Shown here piece by piece: positions 1 through 5,914 of a DNA stretch of 13,415 bases. Source of the stretch: Acidobacteriota bacterium. Lineage in GTDB: Bacteria > Acidobacteriota > Terriglobia > UBA7540. The stretch spans positions 1-13,415 of the forward strand of contig QHZK01000074.1 of NCBI GenBank assembly GCA_003224635.1, in the 5' to 3' direction. The position numbers were made by a program, and so were the translations under genes. The notes below the pieces were generated by a model. It was not told the origin of the DNA. It ran no database searches and saw only the letters and a list, made by a program, of their open reading frames with translations. Numbering within the stretch: the stretch's first letter is position 1; the number at the start of each line of letters is the position of its first letter.

Positions 1-8
1 CATGCCTT

Positions 9-135
9 CCCTTGCGGTACGGCCTGAACGTTGGCCCGTGCCTCCGGACTGGGTTCTGAGGCTAACGTGTCGGGTCTGCTTCGACACAGCAGGTTCCCCC
101 ACTGCGCCTGACCCCAGGCTACCGGGCTCATAGGG
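9..135 (-). other. Gene-free, highly structured segment; possible structured RNA
   Basis: No convincing coding frame is visible from the left edge to the stop of the next gene. The segment contains consecutive inverted repeats: 19-39 (one bulge, 8-nt loop), 40-62 (GCCTC/GAGGC), 67-92 and 106-119 (GCCTG/CAGGC, 4-nt loop). CGGTA at 15-19 can pair with TACCG at 120-124 and would close them into one multibranched fold. At 67-92 two stems interleave: 67-72 with 82-87, and 76-80 with 88-92. This is either a compact H-type pseudoknot or two exclusive hairpins; the loop lengths suit the minus strand better. I could not match it to tRNA, tmRNA, SRP RNA, RNase P RNA or a riboswitch. It lies just past the 3' end of the minus-strand gene, so it could be a 3' UTR structure. 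Pairing by eye in GC-rich DNA is weak evidence. Confidence 0.3.
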
Positions 136-1333
136 TTTTGCCCGGGAGGGGACGTTGCACCCCTCTGGTAAGCGCGGGTCTCGGCCCGCGATGTGTTTCG
201 TCAACGCTCACAACCTCCGCGATTACCGAGCCGGGCGGGCCGCTATACCGCGCGCGGATCGAGCAATACGGCAGCGGCTGCGGCAACTGGCTGACCGCCG
301 CGTCGAGCGAGATATCTTGGGTGCTGTAGGCTCCGACCGAGAATGGCCCGAGTGACAAAGTTCCCGTGCCCTCGCCCGCTTCGCCGTCGAATTCCTTGGC
401 TACATGACCGGCGTTGTACCGTTCGGGCCCTTTTGCTGTGTATGCGCCCGTGGGATATTCCACGGTTATTCTGATGCTCTGCGGCGCGCCGAGGGTGTTC
501 CGCACAATCACGTGCGGCGTGAACGTGCCCACGCCGCGAAAAGGCGAGTCCTTGGTCGGAGTGCCAATCGGGATGCCGCTCGCGTGCACGGCGCTCGCGT
601 GCTGGCGGGCCGGGTCGGGAAATTCGAGCGTGGTGGAAAAGCCCGTCGCCGAGTCGGTGACCTTCCCCTGGGCAATCAGCGCCGGATGCGCTCCGCGTTG
701 GATGACGGTGATGCCGCCCTCGGGCGCCTCCGATACGCTCACGTTGATGTCCGCGAGCAACTGCGGAATCGACAGCACCTTGGTCTCGTGCGGGTTGAAA
801 ACCAGCGGCGCACTCGGGTGCTGCTTGCCGCCGAAGTCGAGGAAAACGTCTGCCACCTTCAGGTCGCCCGACATGTTCGAGACCATCACCCGCCCGTCGC
901 GCCCGCCCGCGAGCCCCCACCACAGACCGTTGAGCACAGCGGGAATGTCACTCCGCCCGGGATCATTTTCCACCATCTCCGACTCGTGCACCAGACGGCG
1001 CGCCGGATTGGTCATGGTCAACTGGCCTACCACCGGCATGATCGTGCCGATAAAATAGACCGAGACGCTGCCTTCTGCGAAGGCCCCGGTGGGATCGGCG
1101 CCCAATTCGGTCAGGAGCTTCCGGAGGTCCACGGGCAGCTTCGCCTGCGGCTGGATCGTCATGTGCGTGAGCACAGTTTCGCCCGTCAGGCTGCGAATCG
1201 CCAGCGTCAGGTCCGTGGGCTTGGGCGAATCGCTCACCAAGAGAAGCGTAGACTCGAAGCCGTCGCGGAGCGAGTAATAGGGAAAGTCCACTTCGCGCGC
1301 CGCCTCAGGGCGGTCCGGCCCGCAGCAAGCCAC
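128..1333 (-). CDS. Secreted-type protein with three repeated beta-rich modules, function unknown
   Basis: I do not recognise a named family. The 401-residue frame opens with GTG directly after an in-frame TGA and has no Shine-Dalgarno site of its own; the natural N-terminus is probably the signal-peptide-like leader at 1334-1414 in the same frame. Three similar modules are visible at about residues 28-110, 147-227 and 273-378. Each begins with a beta-strand-like stretch ending in SD, SN or RN, continues to a conserved Gly and a Pro-containing strand, and closes with a strand pair (for example residues 206-227 and 356-378). This looks like a tandem beta-sandwich protein. There are no catalytic motifs, no C-terminal membrane anchor and only a few cysteines. 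It is downstream of plsC, separated by its own promoter. A surface or periplasmic role is inferred from the leader and module pattern. Confidence 0.75.
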   Translation of the reverse strand: MACCGPDRPEAAREVDFPYYSLRDGFESTLLLVSDSPKPTDLTLAIRSLTGETVLTHMTIQPQAKLPVDLRKLLTELGADPTGAFAEGSVSVYFIGTIMPVVGQLTMTNPARRLVHESEMVENDPGRSDIPAVLNGLWWGLAGGRDGRVMVSNMSGDLKVADVFLDFGGKQHPSAPLVFNPHETKVLSIPQLLADINVSVSEAPEGGITVIQRGAHPALIAQGKVTDSATGFSTTLEFPDPARQHASAVHASGIPIGTPTKDSPFRGVGTFTPHVIVRNTLGAPQSIRITVEYPTGAYTAKGPERYNAGHVAKEFDGEAGEGTGTLSLGPFSVGAYSTQDISLDAAVSQLPQPLPYCSIRARYSGPPGSVIAEVVSVDETHRGPRPALTRGVQRPLPGKTL

Positions 1334-1414
1334 TCAGCGGCCAGTGCGGAGCACGGCGAAACCGCCGAGAAGCAATACAAGGGTGAGCACGAAACTGAGT
1401 GCCGCGTCTTTCAT
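1334..1414 (-). CDS. 26-residue signal-peptide-like leader ORF, in frame with the following gene
   Basis: The ORF starts with ATG at 1414, reads MKDAALSFVLTLVLLLGGFA and then VLRTGR, and stops at TGA (1334-1336). It has a short charged start and a long hydrophobic core, as in a Sec signal peptide. GGAGG at 1421-1425 lies 6 nt upstream, the best ribosome site in the window. The next codon after TGA is GTG in the same frame, opening the 401-residue frame. The simplest reading is that leader and following frame are one gene interrupted by a nonsense codon. Alternatives are sequencing error, termination-reinitiation at TGAGTG, or stop-codon readthrough. If the stop stood for Leu (TTA), the junction would read L-V-A-C, a lipobox, but the charged RTGR just before it would be unusual for a lipoprotein signal. 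Confidence 0.7.
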   Translation of the reverse strand: MKDAALSFVLTLVLLLGGFAVLRTGR

Positions 1415-1420
1415 AGGACC

Positions 1421-1425
1421 CCTCC
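1421..1425 (-). promoter_or_regulatory. Shine-Dalgarno site GGAGG for the leader ATG
   Basis: GGAGG on the minus strand is separated by 6 nt from ATG at 1414. It decides the start: the downstream GTG at 1333 has no such site, so translation is expected to begin at the leader. Confidence 0.75.
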
Positions 1426-1467
1426 CGCTGATCAATTGTGGGCTTGCTAACTCATGGTGGCCGTGAG

Positions 1468-1498
1468 TGTATAGCCGGGGGGGGGGGCACGCTGTCAA
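1468..1498 (-). promoter_or_regulatory. Sigma70-type promoter with a C11 tract in the spacer
   Basis: On the minus strand a consensus -35 TTGACA (1493-1498) is followed by a 19-nt spacer and a -10 TATACA (1468-1473). The spacer contains 11 consecutive C (1477-1487 as G on the plus strand). Transcription would start near 1461, giving a leader of about 47 nt before ATG 1414. Losing one or two C would bring the spacer to 18 or 17 nt, the preferred lengths. Homopolymer tracts in this position switch promoters of Neisseria opc and porA and the Bordetella fim genes by slipped-strand mispairing; applying this here is inference. Long homopolymers are also error-prone in sequencing. Confidence 0.7.
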
Positions 1499-1522
1499 CT
1501 CAGGAATACTACGCAAATCGGG

Positions 1523-1542
1523 TGTAGAGGATATGCTCTACA
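1523..1542. promoter_or_regulatory. Dyad upstream of the C-tract promoter, possible operator
   Basis: Perfect 7-bp inverted repeat TGTAGAG / CTCTACA with a 6-nt centre, ending 25 bp upstream of the -35 element of the C11 promoter. The position would suit an activator or repressor dimer. A single dyad in one gap is weak evidence of function. Confidence 0.35.
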
Positions 1543-1572
1543 TAATAGTACCGGCGCGGGTCGGCGGTTTCG

Positions 1573-1600
1573 CGCCACTTCTCACTTGTCACTCGCCACT
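1573..1600 (-). repeat. Heptamer word array (AGTGRSR type), 4 units
   Basis: On the minus strand four heptamers follow without a break in phase: AGTGGCG, AGTGACA, then AGTGAGA and AGTGGCG again. The array overlaps the plsC stop codon (1582-1584), so the last few PlsC residues (about AVASDK) are encoded by repeat sequence. A related word, AGTGGCA, occurs twice at 5701-5714. Confidence 0.65.
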
Positions 1601-2316
1601 GCCTCGACCGGCCGCTCCTCCGGCGCGAGGCCTGAGAGGATCACCCGCCGCACGACGTCCATGATGCGCGCGCGGTCTTGGATCGCGCACCCTTCGGTCG
1701 GGACAGGATCATGGAACGTGATGCGCATCACGCCTGGGTGAATGGCGAACTCACCCTTGCGCATGATCCTGGCGGACCCGGAGACGGACACGGGGACAAT
1801 GGGAGCGCCGGCCTTGATGGCCATGATGAAGACGCCCCTTTTGAACGGCTGAAGGCGCCCGTCGGGACTGCGCGTGCCCTCGGGAAAGACCAGGAACGAG
1901 TTCCCCGCCCGGAGCGACTTTGCGGCCCGCTCCACCGCCTCGATGGCGCGCTCGCGGTCCCGGCGGTCGACGGGAATGAATCCGCGCAGCTTCATGGCGC
2001 GCCCCAGGATCGGAACGCGGAAAAATTCTTTCTTCGCCAGCACCAGCACGGGCGGCAGCAGCACAAACACGGCCGGCGGGTCGGCGTTGCCCTGATGATT
2101 GGGCATATAGACTGCCGGGCGGCCGCGCGGAATCTTCTCCTGATTGCGCACGTCGAGCCGCACTCCCGCCACCCGCAGCGCTGCGCGCGTTCCTTGCAGG
2201 CCGGCCCAGTAAAGCGGATCGGTGTCACCGCTCAGCACTGCATAAAGGAACAAGGGACCGCCGAGGAAAAAAATGAAAGCGAAAGCAACGAGGGTAGCCA
2301 GAAGCGTGCGGATCAT
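1582..2316 (-). CDS. plsC: 1-acyl-sn-glycerol-3-phosphate acyltransferase
   Basis: PlsC transfers an acyl chain to lysophosphatidic acid to make phosphatidic acid, the precursor of membrane phospholipids, at the inner membrane. The 244-residue protein begins with a hydrophobic segment (about residues 2-27). It then carries the acyltransferase blocks in order: the HX4D motif HQGNAD (H74, D79), KKEFFRVPILG (about 95-105), GFIPVDR (112-118) and PEGTRS (145-150). The length is normal for the family. The start ATG at 2316 has no visible Shine-Dalgarno site because an octamer array ends 4 nt upstream; no better start is seen. The C-terminus lies in a heptamer array. It follows the M61 gene on the same strand, but the large inverted repeat between them may uncouple the two. 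Confidence 0.93.
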   Translation of the reverse strand: MIRTLLATLVAFAFIFFLGGPLFLYAVLSGDTDPLYWAGLQGTRAALRVAGVRLDVRNQEKIPRGRPAVYMPNHQGNADPPAVFVLLPPVLVLAKKEFFRVPILGRAMKLRGFIPVDRRDRERAIEAVERAAKSLRAGNSFLVFPEGTRSPDGRLQPFKRGVFIMAIKAGAPIVPVSVSGSARIMRKGEFAIHPGVMRITFHDPVPTEGCAIQDRARIMDVVRRVILSGLAPEERPVEAVASDK

Positions 2317-2320
2317 AGAC

Positions 2321-2449
2321 CAGTTTATCAGTTTGTCAGTTTGTCAGTTTGTCGGCTTCTCAGCTTTTCAGTCGGTCAGCGCGTCAGTTCGTCAGTCATT
2401 GGCCAACCGAAACACTGAAATGCTGAAATACTGACAGACTGAAATACTG
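2321..2449. repeat. Octamer word array in inverted orientation, 10 + 5 units around a palindrome
   Basis: The left arm (2321-2400) is ten 8-bp words in perfect phase, consensus CAGTTTGT with the first and last bases most constant. The right arm (2410-2449) is five 8-bp words of the complementary type, such as AAATACTG. The centre contains the palindrome TTGGCCAA (2399-2406). The array fills the gap between the M61 stop codon (2451-2453) and the plsC start (2314-2316), leaving 4 nt on the plsC side and one on the other. The transcript could form a long imperfect hairpin, possibly a terminator or mRNA stabiliser. Confidence 0.8.
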
Positions 2450-2450
2450 A

Positions 2451-4403
2451 TTACTGCTCCGTCTTGCCTTCGAGCCAACCCTCGCGCACGGCCCGTCGTT
2501 CGACGCTGGTGTCCGGCACTTCCGCCACGCGGTAGATGGTCTCGGTTTTGCGGCCCAGAGCGAACTTGATGTTCACGGCCTTTCCTGCCCTCCGCACGCG
2601 AAACTTCACTACCTGGCCCGGCCTCAATCCCGCAAGCTGGTCGGTCGGGAGCCCCGTCAAGGCGCGGCCGTTCATCGTCGGAAGGATGTCTCCGCGCGCG
2701 AGGCCAGCCTTCTCAGCGTTCGAGCCGGGCTCGACCGACTCCACGCGGAGCGGCCCGCCGAAGCTCCGCTGGGCCTCGAACCCGAGCGCCGGGCCCTCCA
2801 CCGTCTCCTCGAAGAGGCGCAGACCGGCGTAGCCCAGATAAGTATGGTAATCGAGCTCGGCCGTGCCCGCGACATCGTCACGGAAAAACGCGTCAAGCCC
2901 GGCGAATTGAGGCACCAGGTCCGCGATGGTCTTTTCAAGGTCGGCGCGGGTGAAAAACCGGCCGCGCCGCGCAAAGTTCTCATTCAGGCTGCGCATGACG
3001 TCGTCCAGACTGCGCCGGTTAGCAGTCGCGTGGCGGATTCCCAGGTCGAGAAGGTAGCCGAGAAGCTCGCCTTTATTGTAATAGGAGATGCTGCGCTCGG
3101 GACGCGCGTAGTCCGCGTATTTTTCAAGCCAGGCCTCCCGTCCGGCCTGGACCGCGCTTTGAGACTTTCGCGCCGGCCGCTGCTCGAGATCGCGGATTTC
3201 TTGGGCGAGGTTCGCGTAAAAGTCCTGACGCGAGATCAGGCCCGCCCGCAACAGCGCCAGCTCGCCGTAAGTGCTCGTGACACCCTCGGAAAACCACAAC
3301 TCGGAGGTGTCGTTGCCGTGAACGTAGTCCACCGGCTCCAGTCCCTGCGGCCGGATGCGCTTCACGTTCCAGAGATGAAAGAATTCGTGCGCGGCGATGG
3401 ACTCGACCGCTTCAGGATGGCGGCGCAGCCGCTCGCCTGAGACGCTGATGGCAGCGCCGTTCGCGTGTTCCATGCCGCCTCCGCCGCCCGCGCGCGCGAA
3501 GTGGAAGATGAACGTGTAGCGGGAAAACGGCGCGTCGCGCATCAGGGCCGTTTCCGTCGCCGTGATCTTTTGGAGCGATTGGAGCAAGCGCTCAGGCGAA
3601 TAATCGGAAGCCGGCGCGTGCACGATCACCCGGTACGTCGCGCCGCTCTGGACATACGAATACTCCTCAAACGTTCCGGTCTCGATAGGACTATCGGCCA
3701 GCTCGTCATAGCTTGCAGCTTTGAACTCATCCGCGGCCTTGAACTCGCCCGCGGTTTCGGCCTCCGCGAGCAGCGTTGCCAGCTTCCAGCCTGGTGGCGG
3801 GATGACTTTTATCCTGACGCTTCGGTCGCGCTCGCGCGGCAAATAAAACAGCAGCATCGCCGGATTCAGGAACTCGTGCTCGTCGTTGAGCGCGCTCGAA
3901 AACGGAGGCTCGCCGTTAGCGTAGACGGCGTACCGCACTTCGAGCTCGGCGCAGGGCTCGGGCCCGCCGCGCCGCGTATCGAGGTCGACTACGGCGAGTT
4001 CGAGCGGGCGGCCGTCGCACGCGGCGCGAAGGTCCTGCACGTCCTGGAAGAAGTCGCGGATCTGGTAGAGAGCGTTCCACGCCGGGAACTGGATTTCCGT
4101 CGCCGGCGCGGCGTCGGGTATGGTCATCGTCACGCGCACGAGGTGCGACTCGGCCTGGCGGAGGTCGAGTTCGTAGATGATCGGCGGCTGAGGGCGCGCC
4201 TGGGCGGACCCCGCGTGCGGGACTGCCTCGGCTGGGATGAGGGCGCGCGCGACATCCGCTCCGCCTGGGAGGAGCGCAAAGGCAAGCCAAGCCCCGACCG
4301 GCACGGAGTAAAGCCGCCGTCCCCCTCGAGACCAGGACCCGCCAAATTGTGTCTGCGAAGCCAGCACAAGTTTGGGGTCCACACCATCGCGAGCCGTGTC
4401 CAT
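2451..4403 (-). CDS. M61-family metallopeptidase with C-terminal PDZ domain
   Basis: M61 peptidases (glycyl aminopeptidase type) are zinc enzymes exported from the cytoplasm. The 650-residue protein has an N-terminal beta domain (about 75-270), the GGGGGMEHAN loop (306-315) and the zinc motif HEFFHLWNVKRIRP from H339, with H339 and H343 as ligands and E340 catalytic. The third ligand is probably E373 in LWFSEG. A PDZ domain lies at about 547-622. A hydrophobic stretch at about 34-48 may belong to a signal peptide, but the 30 residues before it and the lack of a Shine-Dalgarno site make the ATG at 4403 uncertain; the true start may be a GTG nearer to residue 34. The upstream gap holds a dispersed inverted repeat that may have altered the original start region. 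The octamer array begins one base past the stop. Confidence 0.9.
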   Translation of the reverse strand: MDTARDGVDPKLVLASQTQFGGSWSRGGRRLYSVPVGAWLAFALLPGGADVARALIPAEAVPHAGSAQARPQPPIIYELDLRQAESHLVRVTMTIPDAAPATEIQFPAWNALYQIRDFFQDVQDLRAACDGRPLELAVVDLDTRRGGPEPCAELEVRYAVYANGEPPFSSALNDEHEFLNPAMLLFYLPRERDRSVRIKVIPPPGWKLATLLAEAETAGEFKAADEFKAASYDELADSPIETGTFEEYSYVQSGATYRVIVHAPASDYSPERLLQSLQKITATETALMRDAPFSRYTFIFHFARAGGGGGMEHANGAAISVSGERLRRHPEAVESIAAHEFFHLWNVKRIRPQGLEPVDYVHGNDTSELWFSEGVTSTYGELALLRAGLISRQDFYANLAQEIRDLEQRPARKSQSAVQAGREAWLEKYADYARPERSISYYNKGELLGYLLDLGIRHATANRRSLDDVMRSLNENFARRGRFFTRADLEKTIADLVPQFAGLDAFFRDDVAGTAELDYHTYLGYAGLRLFEETVEGPALGFEAQRSFGGPLRVESVEPGSNAEKAGLARGDILPTMNGRALTGLPTDQLAGLRPGQVVKFRVRRAGKAVNIKFALGRKTETIYRVAEVPDTSVERRAVREGWLEGKTEQ

Positions 4404-4441
4404 TTTTTGGCTCTAACAGGTCGCTGAAAAACTGGCGGAAG

Positions 4442-4518
4442 TGTCATGCTGAGTGAAGCGAAGCATCTTTTTCATTGCCTTGAAAATGCAAGGATTCTTC
4501 GCTCCGCTCAGAATGACA
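4442..4518. repeat. Dispersed palindromic element with GTCAT..CTGAG..GAAGCGAAG arms
   Basis: The left arm (4442-4469) and the right arm (4491-4518) are inverted copies with about 23 of 28 positions matching; both read outward-in as TGTCATxCTGAG followed by an AGCGAAG block. An inner stem CCTTG/CAAGG extends the hairpin. I recall very similar words as common intergenic repeats in environmental bacterial genomes, including Acidobacteriota and Chloroflexota; I cannot check copy number here. It sits between the divergent M61 and PHP genes. Confidence 0.7.
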
Positions 4519-4535
4519 GAGCTCGCAGCTAGAGC

Positions 4536-4564
4536 TTGCATTCGGGCGAAAGACCGTTTACTAT
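4536..4564 (+). promoter_or_regulatory. Sigma70-like promoter of the PHP gene
   Basis: TTGCAT (4536-4541) and TACTAT (4559-4564) are separated by exactly 17 nt. Transcription would start near 4571, about 57 nt before the preferred TTG start. The AT-rich -10 region stands out in a GC-rich background. It lies just right of the dispersed palindrome. Confidence 0.55.
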
Positions 4565-4617
4565 ATCATTAACGCTGACCTGGTGAGGCGCGGCGCAGCG
4601 CGGTCGAACGTAATCTT

Positions 4618-4621
4618 GGAG
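4618..4621 (+). promoter_or_regulatory. Shine-Dalgarno GGAG that favours the TTG start at 4628
   Basis: GGAG is followed by 6 nt and then TTG at 4628. The in-frame GTG at 4583 has no such site, so the shorter start is preferred. Confidence 0.55.
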
Positions 4622-4627
4622 AAGGGA

Positions 4628-5593
4628 TTGGATCAACTTTACAAAGCTGACCTGCACATGCACACGCGTTACTCGGGGCCGGTCAAGCACTTGCGGCTCC
4701 TCCGGGCACGCGACTGCTACTCCCAACCTCTCGACGTCTACCGCCGGGCCAAGCAGCGTGGCATGGATCTGGTCACGATCACCGACCATGACTCAATCGA
4801 CGGGTGCCTCGAGTTGCTGAACAAGCTCGGCGACCTTCCCGACTTTGTGATAGGCGAGGAGGTGAGCGCCTACCTTCCCTGGTTCCGGCACACCGTCCAC
4901 ATCGGGGTCTTCGGTCACAACGAAGCGCAGCACCGGGACATTCAAAGACTCCGCTCGAACGGCGAGGAGGTGGTCGAATATCTCCGGCGGAACAACCTCC
5001 TCTTCGTGCTCAATCACTTCCTCCACGACTTTTCGAACACCGCCCGCCTCCACGAATTCATCGAGCGCATGGCCCAGCTTTTCGATGTCTTCGAGGTCCG
5101 CAACGGCACGCTGCAGCGGGAGCACAATACCTTTATCGTCGCCCTGCTTGAGCGCTTCCGAGACCACGCCCGCCCTCTGGGTTTTGTGGGAGGCAGCGAC
5201 TCGCACACCTTGCGGCGCATCGGGCGCGTCTATACAGCCAGCCCGGCCCGCACGCGCGAGGAGTTCCTCCGTGACATCCGCCAGGGCCGCACCCAGGTCT
5301 TTGGGCCCCACTCGAACCACCTCTCGCTCGCCGCCGACATTTATGGTGTGGTGTTGCGCTACTACCCGACCGTGCTCTCCATAGGCAACGGCGAATTTCA
5401 TCCTCTGATCCGCCTGCGGAGCCTTTTCCTGGGCATTGCTTTTACGCCTTTTCTCTTTACTCCCTACGTAGCCGCTGTGCGCCACATGCGCACAGAACGC
5501 GGGCGCATCAAAGTGTTTTCCCGCCTGCTGTTCGGAAACCAGTCCCATCCGTCCGCTCCGCATGAAGTTCTTCGCACCGGGCGCATTCGTTGA
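4628..5593 (+). CDS. PHP-domain metal-dependent phosphoesterase
   Basis: PHP (polymerase and histidinol phosphatase) proteins hydrolyse phosphate esters with a cluster of metal ions. The 321-residue protein begins almost directly with the first motif, DLHMHTRYSG, followed by TDHDSIDG, then the GEEVSAY block and HTVHIGVFG, and later GGSDSHTLRRIGRVY. These supply the His/Asp/Glu ligands expected of a complete PHP site. The C-terminal part after about residue 245 continues past the domain with a hydrophobic stretch (FLGIAFTPFLFTPYVAA), which could be membrane-associated. The start is taken at TTG because of its ribosome site; GTG at 4583 would add 15 residues. It is the only clear plus-strand gene, divergent from M61 and convergent with dapF. 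The substrate is unknown: small nucleic acids, nucleotides or sugar phosphates are possible. Confidence 0.85.
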   Translation: MDQLYKADLHMHTRYSGPVKHLRLLRARDCYSQPLDVYRRAKQRGMDLVTITDHDSIDGCLELLNKLGDLPDFVIGEEVSAYLPWFRHTVHIGVFGHNEAQHRDIQRLRSNGEEVVEYLRRNNLLFVLNHFLHDFSNTARLHEFIERMAQLFDVFEVRNGTLQREHNTFIVALLERFRDHARPLGFVGGSDSHTLRRIGRVYTASPARTREEFLRDIRQGRTQVFGPHSNHLSLAADIYGVVLRYYPTVLSIGNGEFHPLIRLRSLFLGIAFTPFLFTPYVAAVRHMRTERGRIKVFSRLLFGNQSHPSAPHEVLRTGRIR

Positions 5594-5700
5594 GCATGAA
5601 TGGACGGCTCAACATGTCATCTCCGACCCCCGGCTCCGTGTACTCTGTAGCCATCAAACCTTCAACCTAGCGCGGCAAGGCCGCAACCAAACTGGCCGGG

Positions 5701-5721
5701 AGTGGCAAGTGGCAAGCGAAA
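5701..5721 (+). repeat. Short heptamer array, 3 units (AGTGGCA type)
   Basis: Two identical heptamers AGTGGCA are followed in phase by AGCGAAA. The word is one base from AGTGGCG of the array at the plsC stop, so this word family occurs twice in the window. Confidence 0.5.
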
Positions 5722-5760
5722 AAATCTTCGCGCCTCGAGACGAAGTTCCGACTTAGTAGT

Positions 5761-5820
5761 ACGGAGCGCACGGAGCATCTCCGTGACCTCGGTGTCGAAG
5801 CGTTGGAGGCACGGAGGTCC
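5761..5820. repeat. CACGGAG-type inverted repeat
   Basis: CACGGAG (5769-5775) and CTCCGTG (5779-5785) form a perfect 7-bp stem with a 3-nt loop. Further degenerate copies flank it, spaced by 9 bp on the left (ACGGAGCGC) and right (CTCGGTGTC), with another CACGGAG at 5810-5816. Similar CACGGAG/CTCCGTG words are familiar from intergenic DNA of Planctomycetota and Acidobacteriota genomes, as far as I recall. Confidence 0.5.
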
Positions 5821-5914
5821 GAGAGAACGTCCCATTGGTTGCGGCCCAAAATCGCGCCTAGGTGAGAGCCTGTCGGCCACAGGGCACGCGGAGCCAGTGC
5901 TTGAAGAGCATGTG

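Larger units (their letters stand above)
5594..5914. other. Convergent intergenic region without a gene; repeat fragments and hairpins
   Basis: This 321-bp gap lies between the PHP stop and the dapF stop. No convincing ORF is seen. It holds a 7-bp stem overlapping the PHP stop (5589-5595 with 5607-5613), a GC hairpin at 5672-5684, a short heptamer array (5701-5721) and a CACGGAG-type inverted repeat (5761-5820). None is followed by a clear T-run, so no classic intrinsic terminator can be called, but the hairpins may end transcription from both sides. Confidence 0.6.

Noticed and set aside
76..92. 5-bp stem with a 7-nt loop resembling a tRNA anticodon arm (GTC)
   Set aside because: No matching acceptor, D or T arm around it; the loop lacks the usual flanking bases.
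1300..1336. TGA as selenocysteine with a downstream hairpin (CCGCC/GGCGG, 1300-1313) as a SECIS
   Set aside because: The distance is within the bacterial range but the loop lacks clear SECIS features, the position is at the end of a signal peptide, and no selenoprotein family is involved.
404..1450. Long plus-strand frame of 348 codons over the secreted-protein gene
   Set aside because: Arg/His-rich composition and no family motif; it is the mirror of the minus-strand gene, which shows internal modules and, through its leader, a promoter and ribosome site.
1334..1516. Longer start for the leader ORF at 1516, reading through the C tract
   Set aside because: The ATG at 1414 has an ideal ribosome site, and the promoter lies inside the longer frame.
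3465..4427. Plus-strand frame of 320 codons over the M61 gene
   Set aside because: Antisense of a gene with HEFFH and PDZ motifs; the composition is typical of a shadow frame.
5868..5882. Hairpin CCTGT/ACAGG as intrinsic terminator of dapF
   Set aside because: Only a 5-bp stem and no T-run on either strand.
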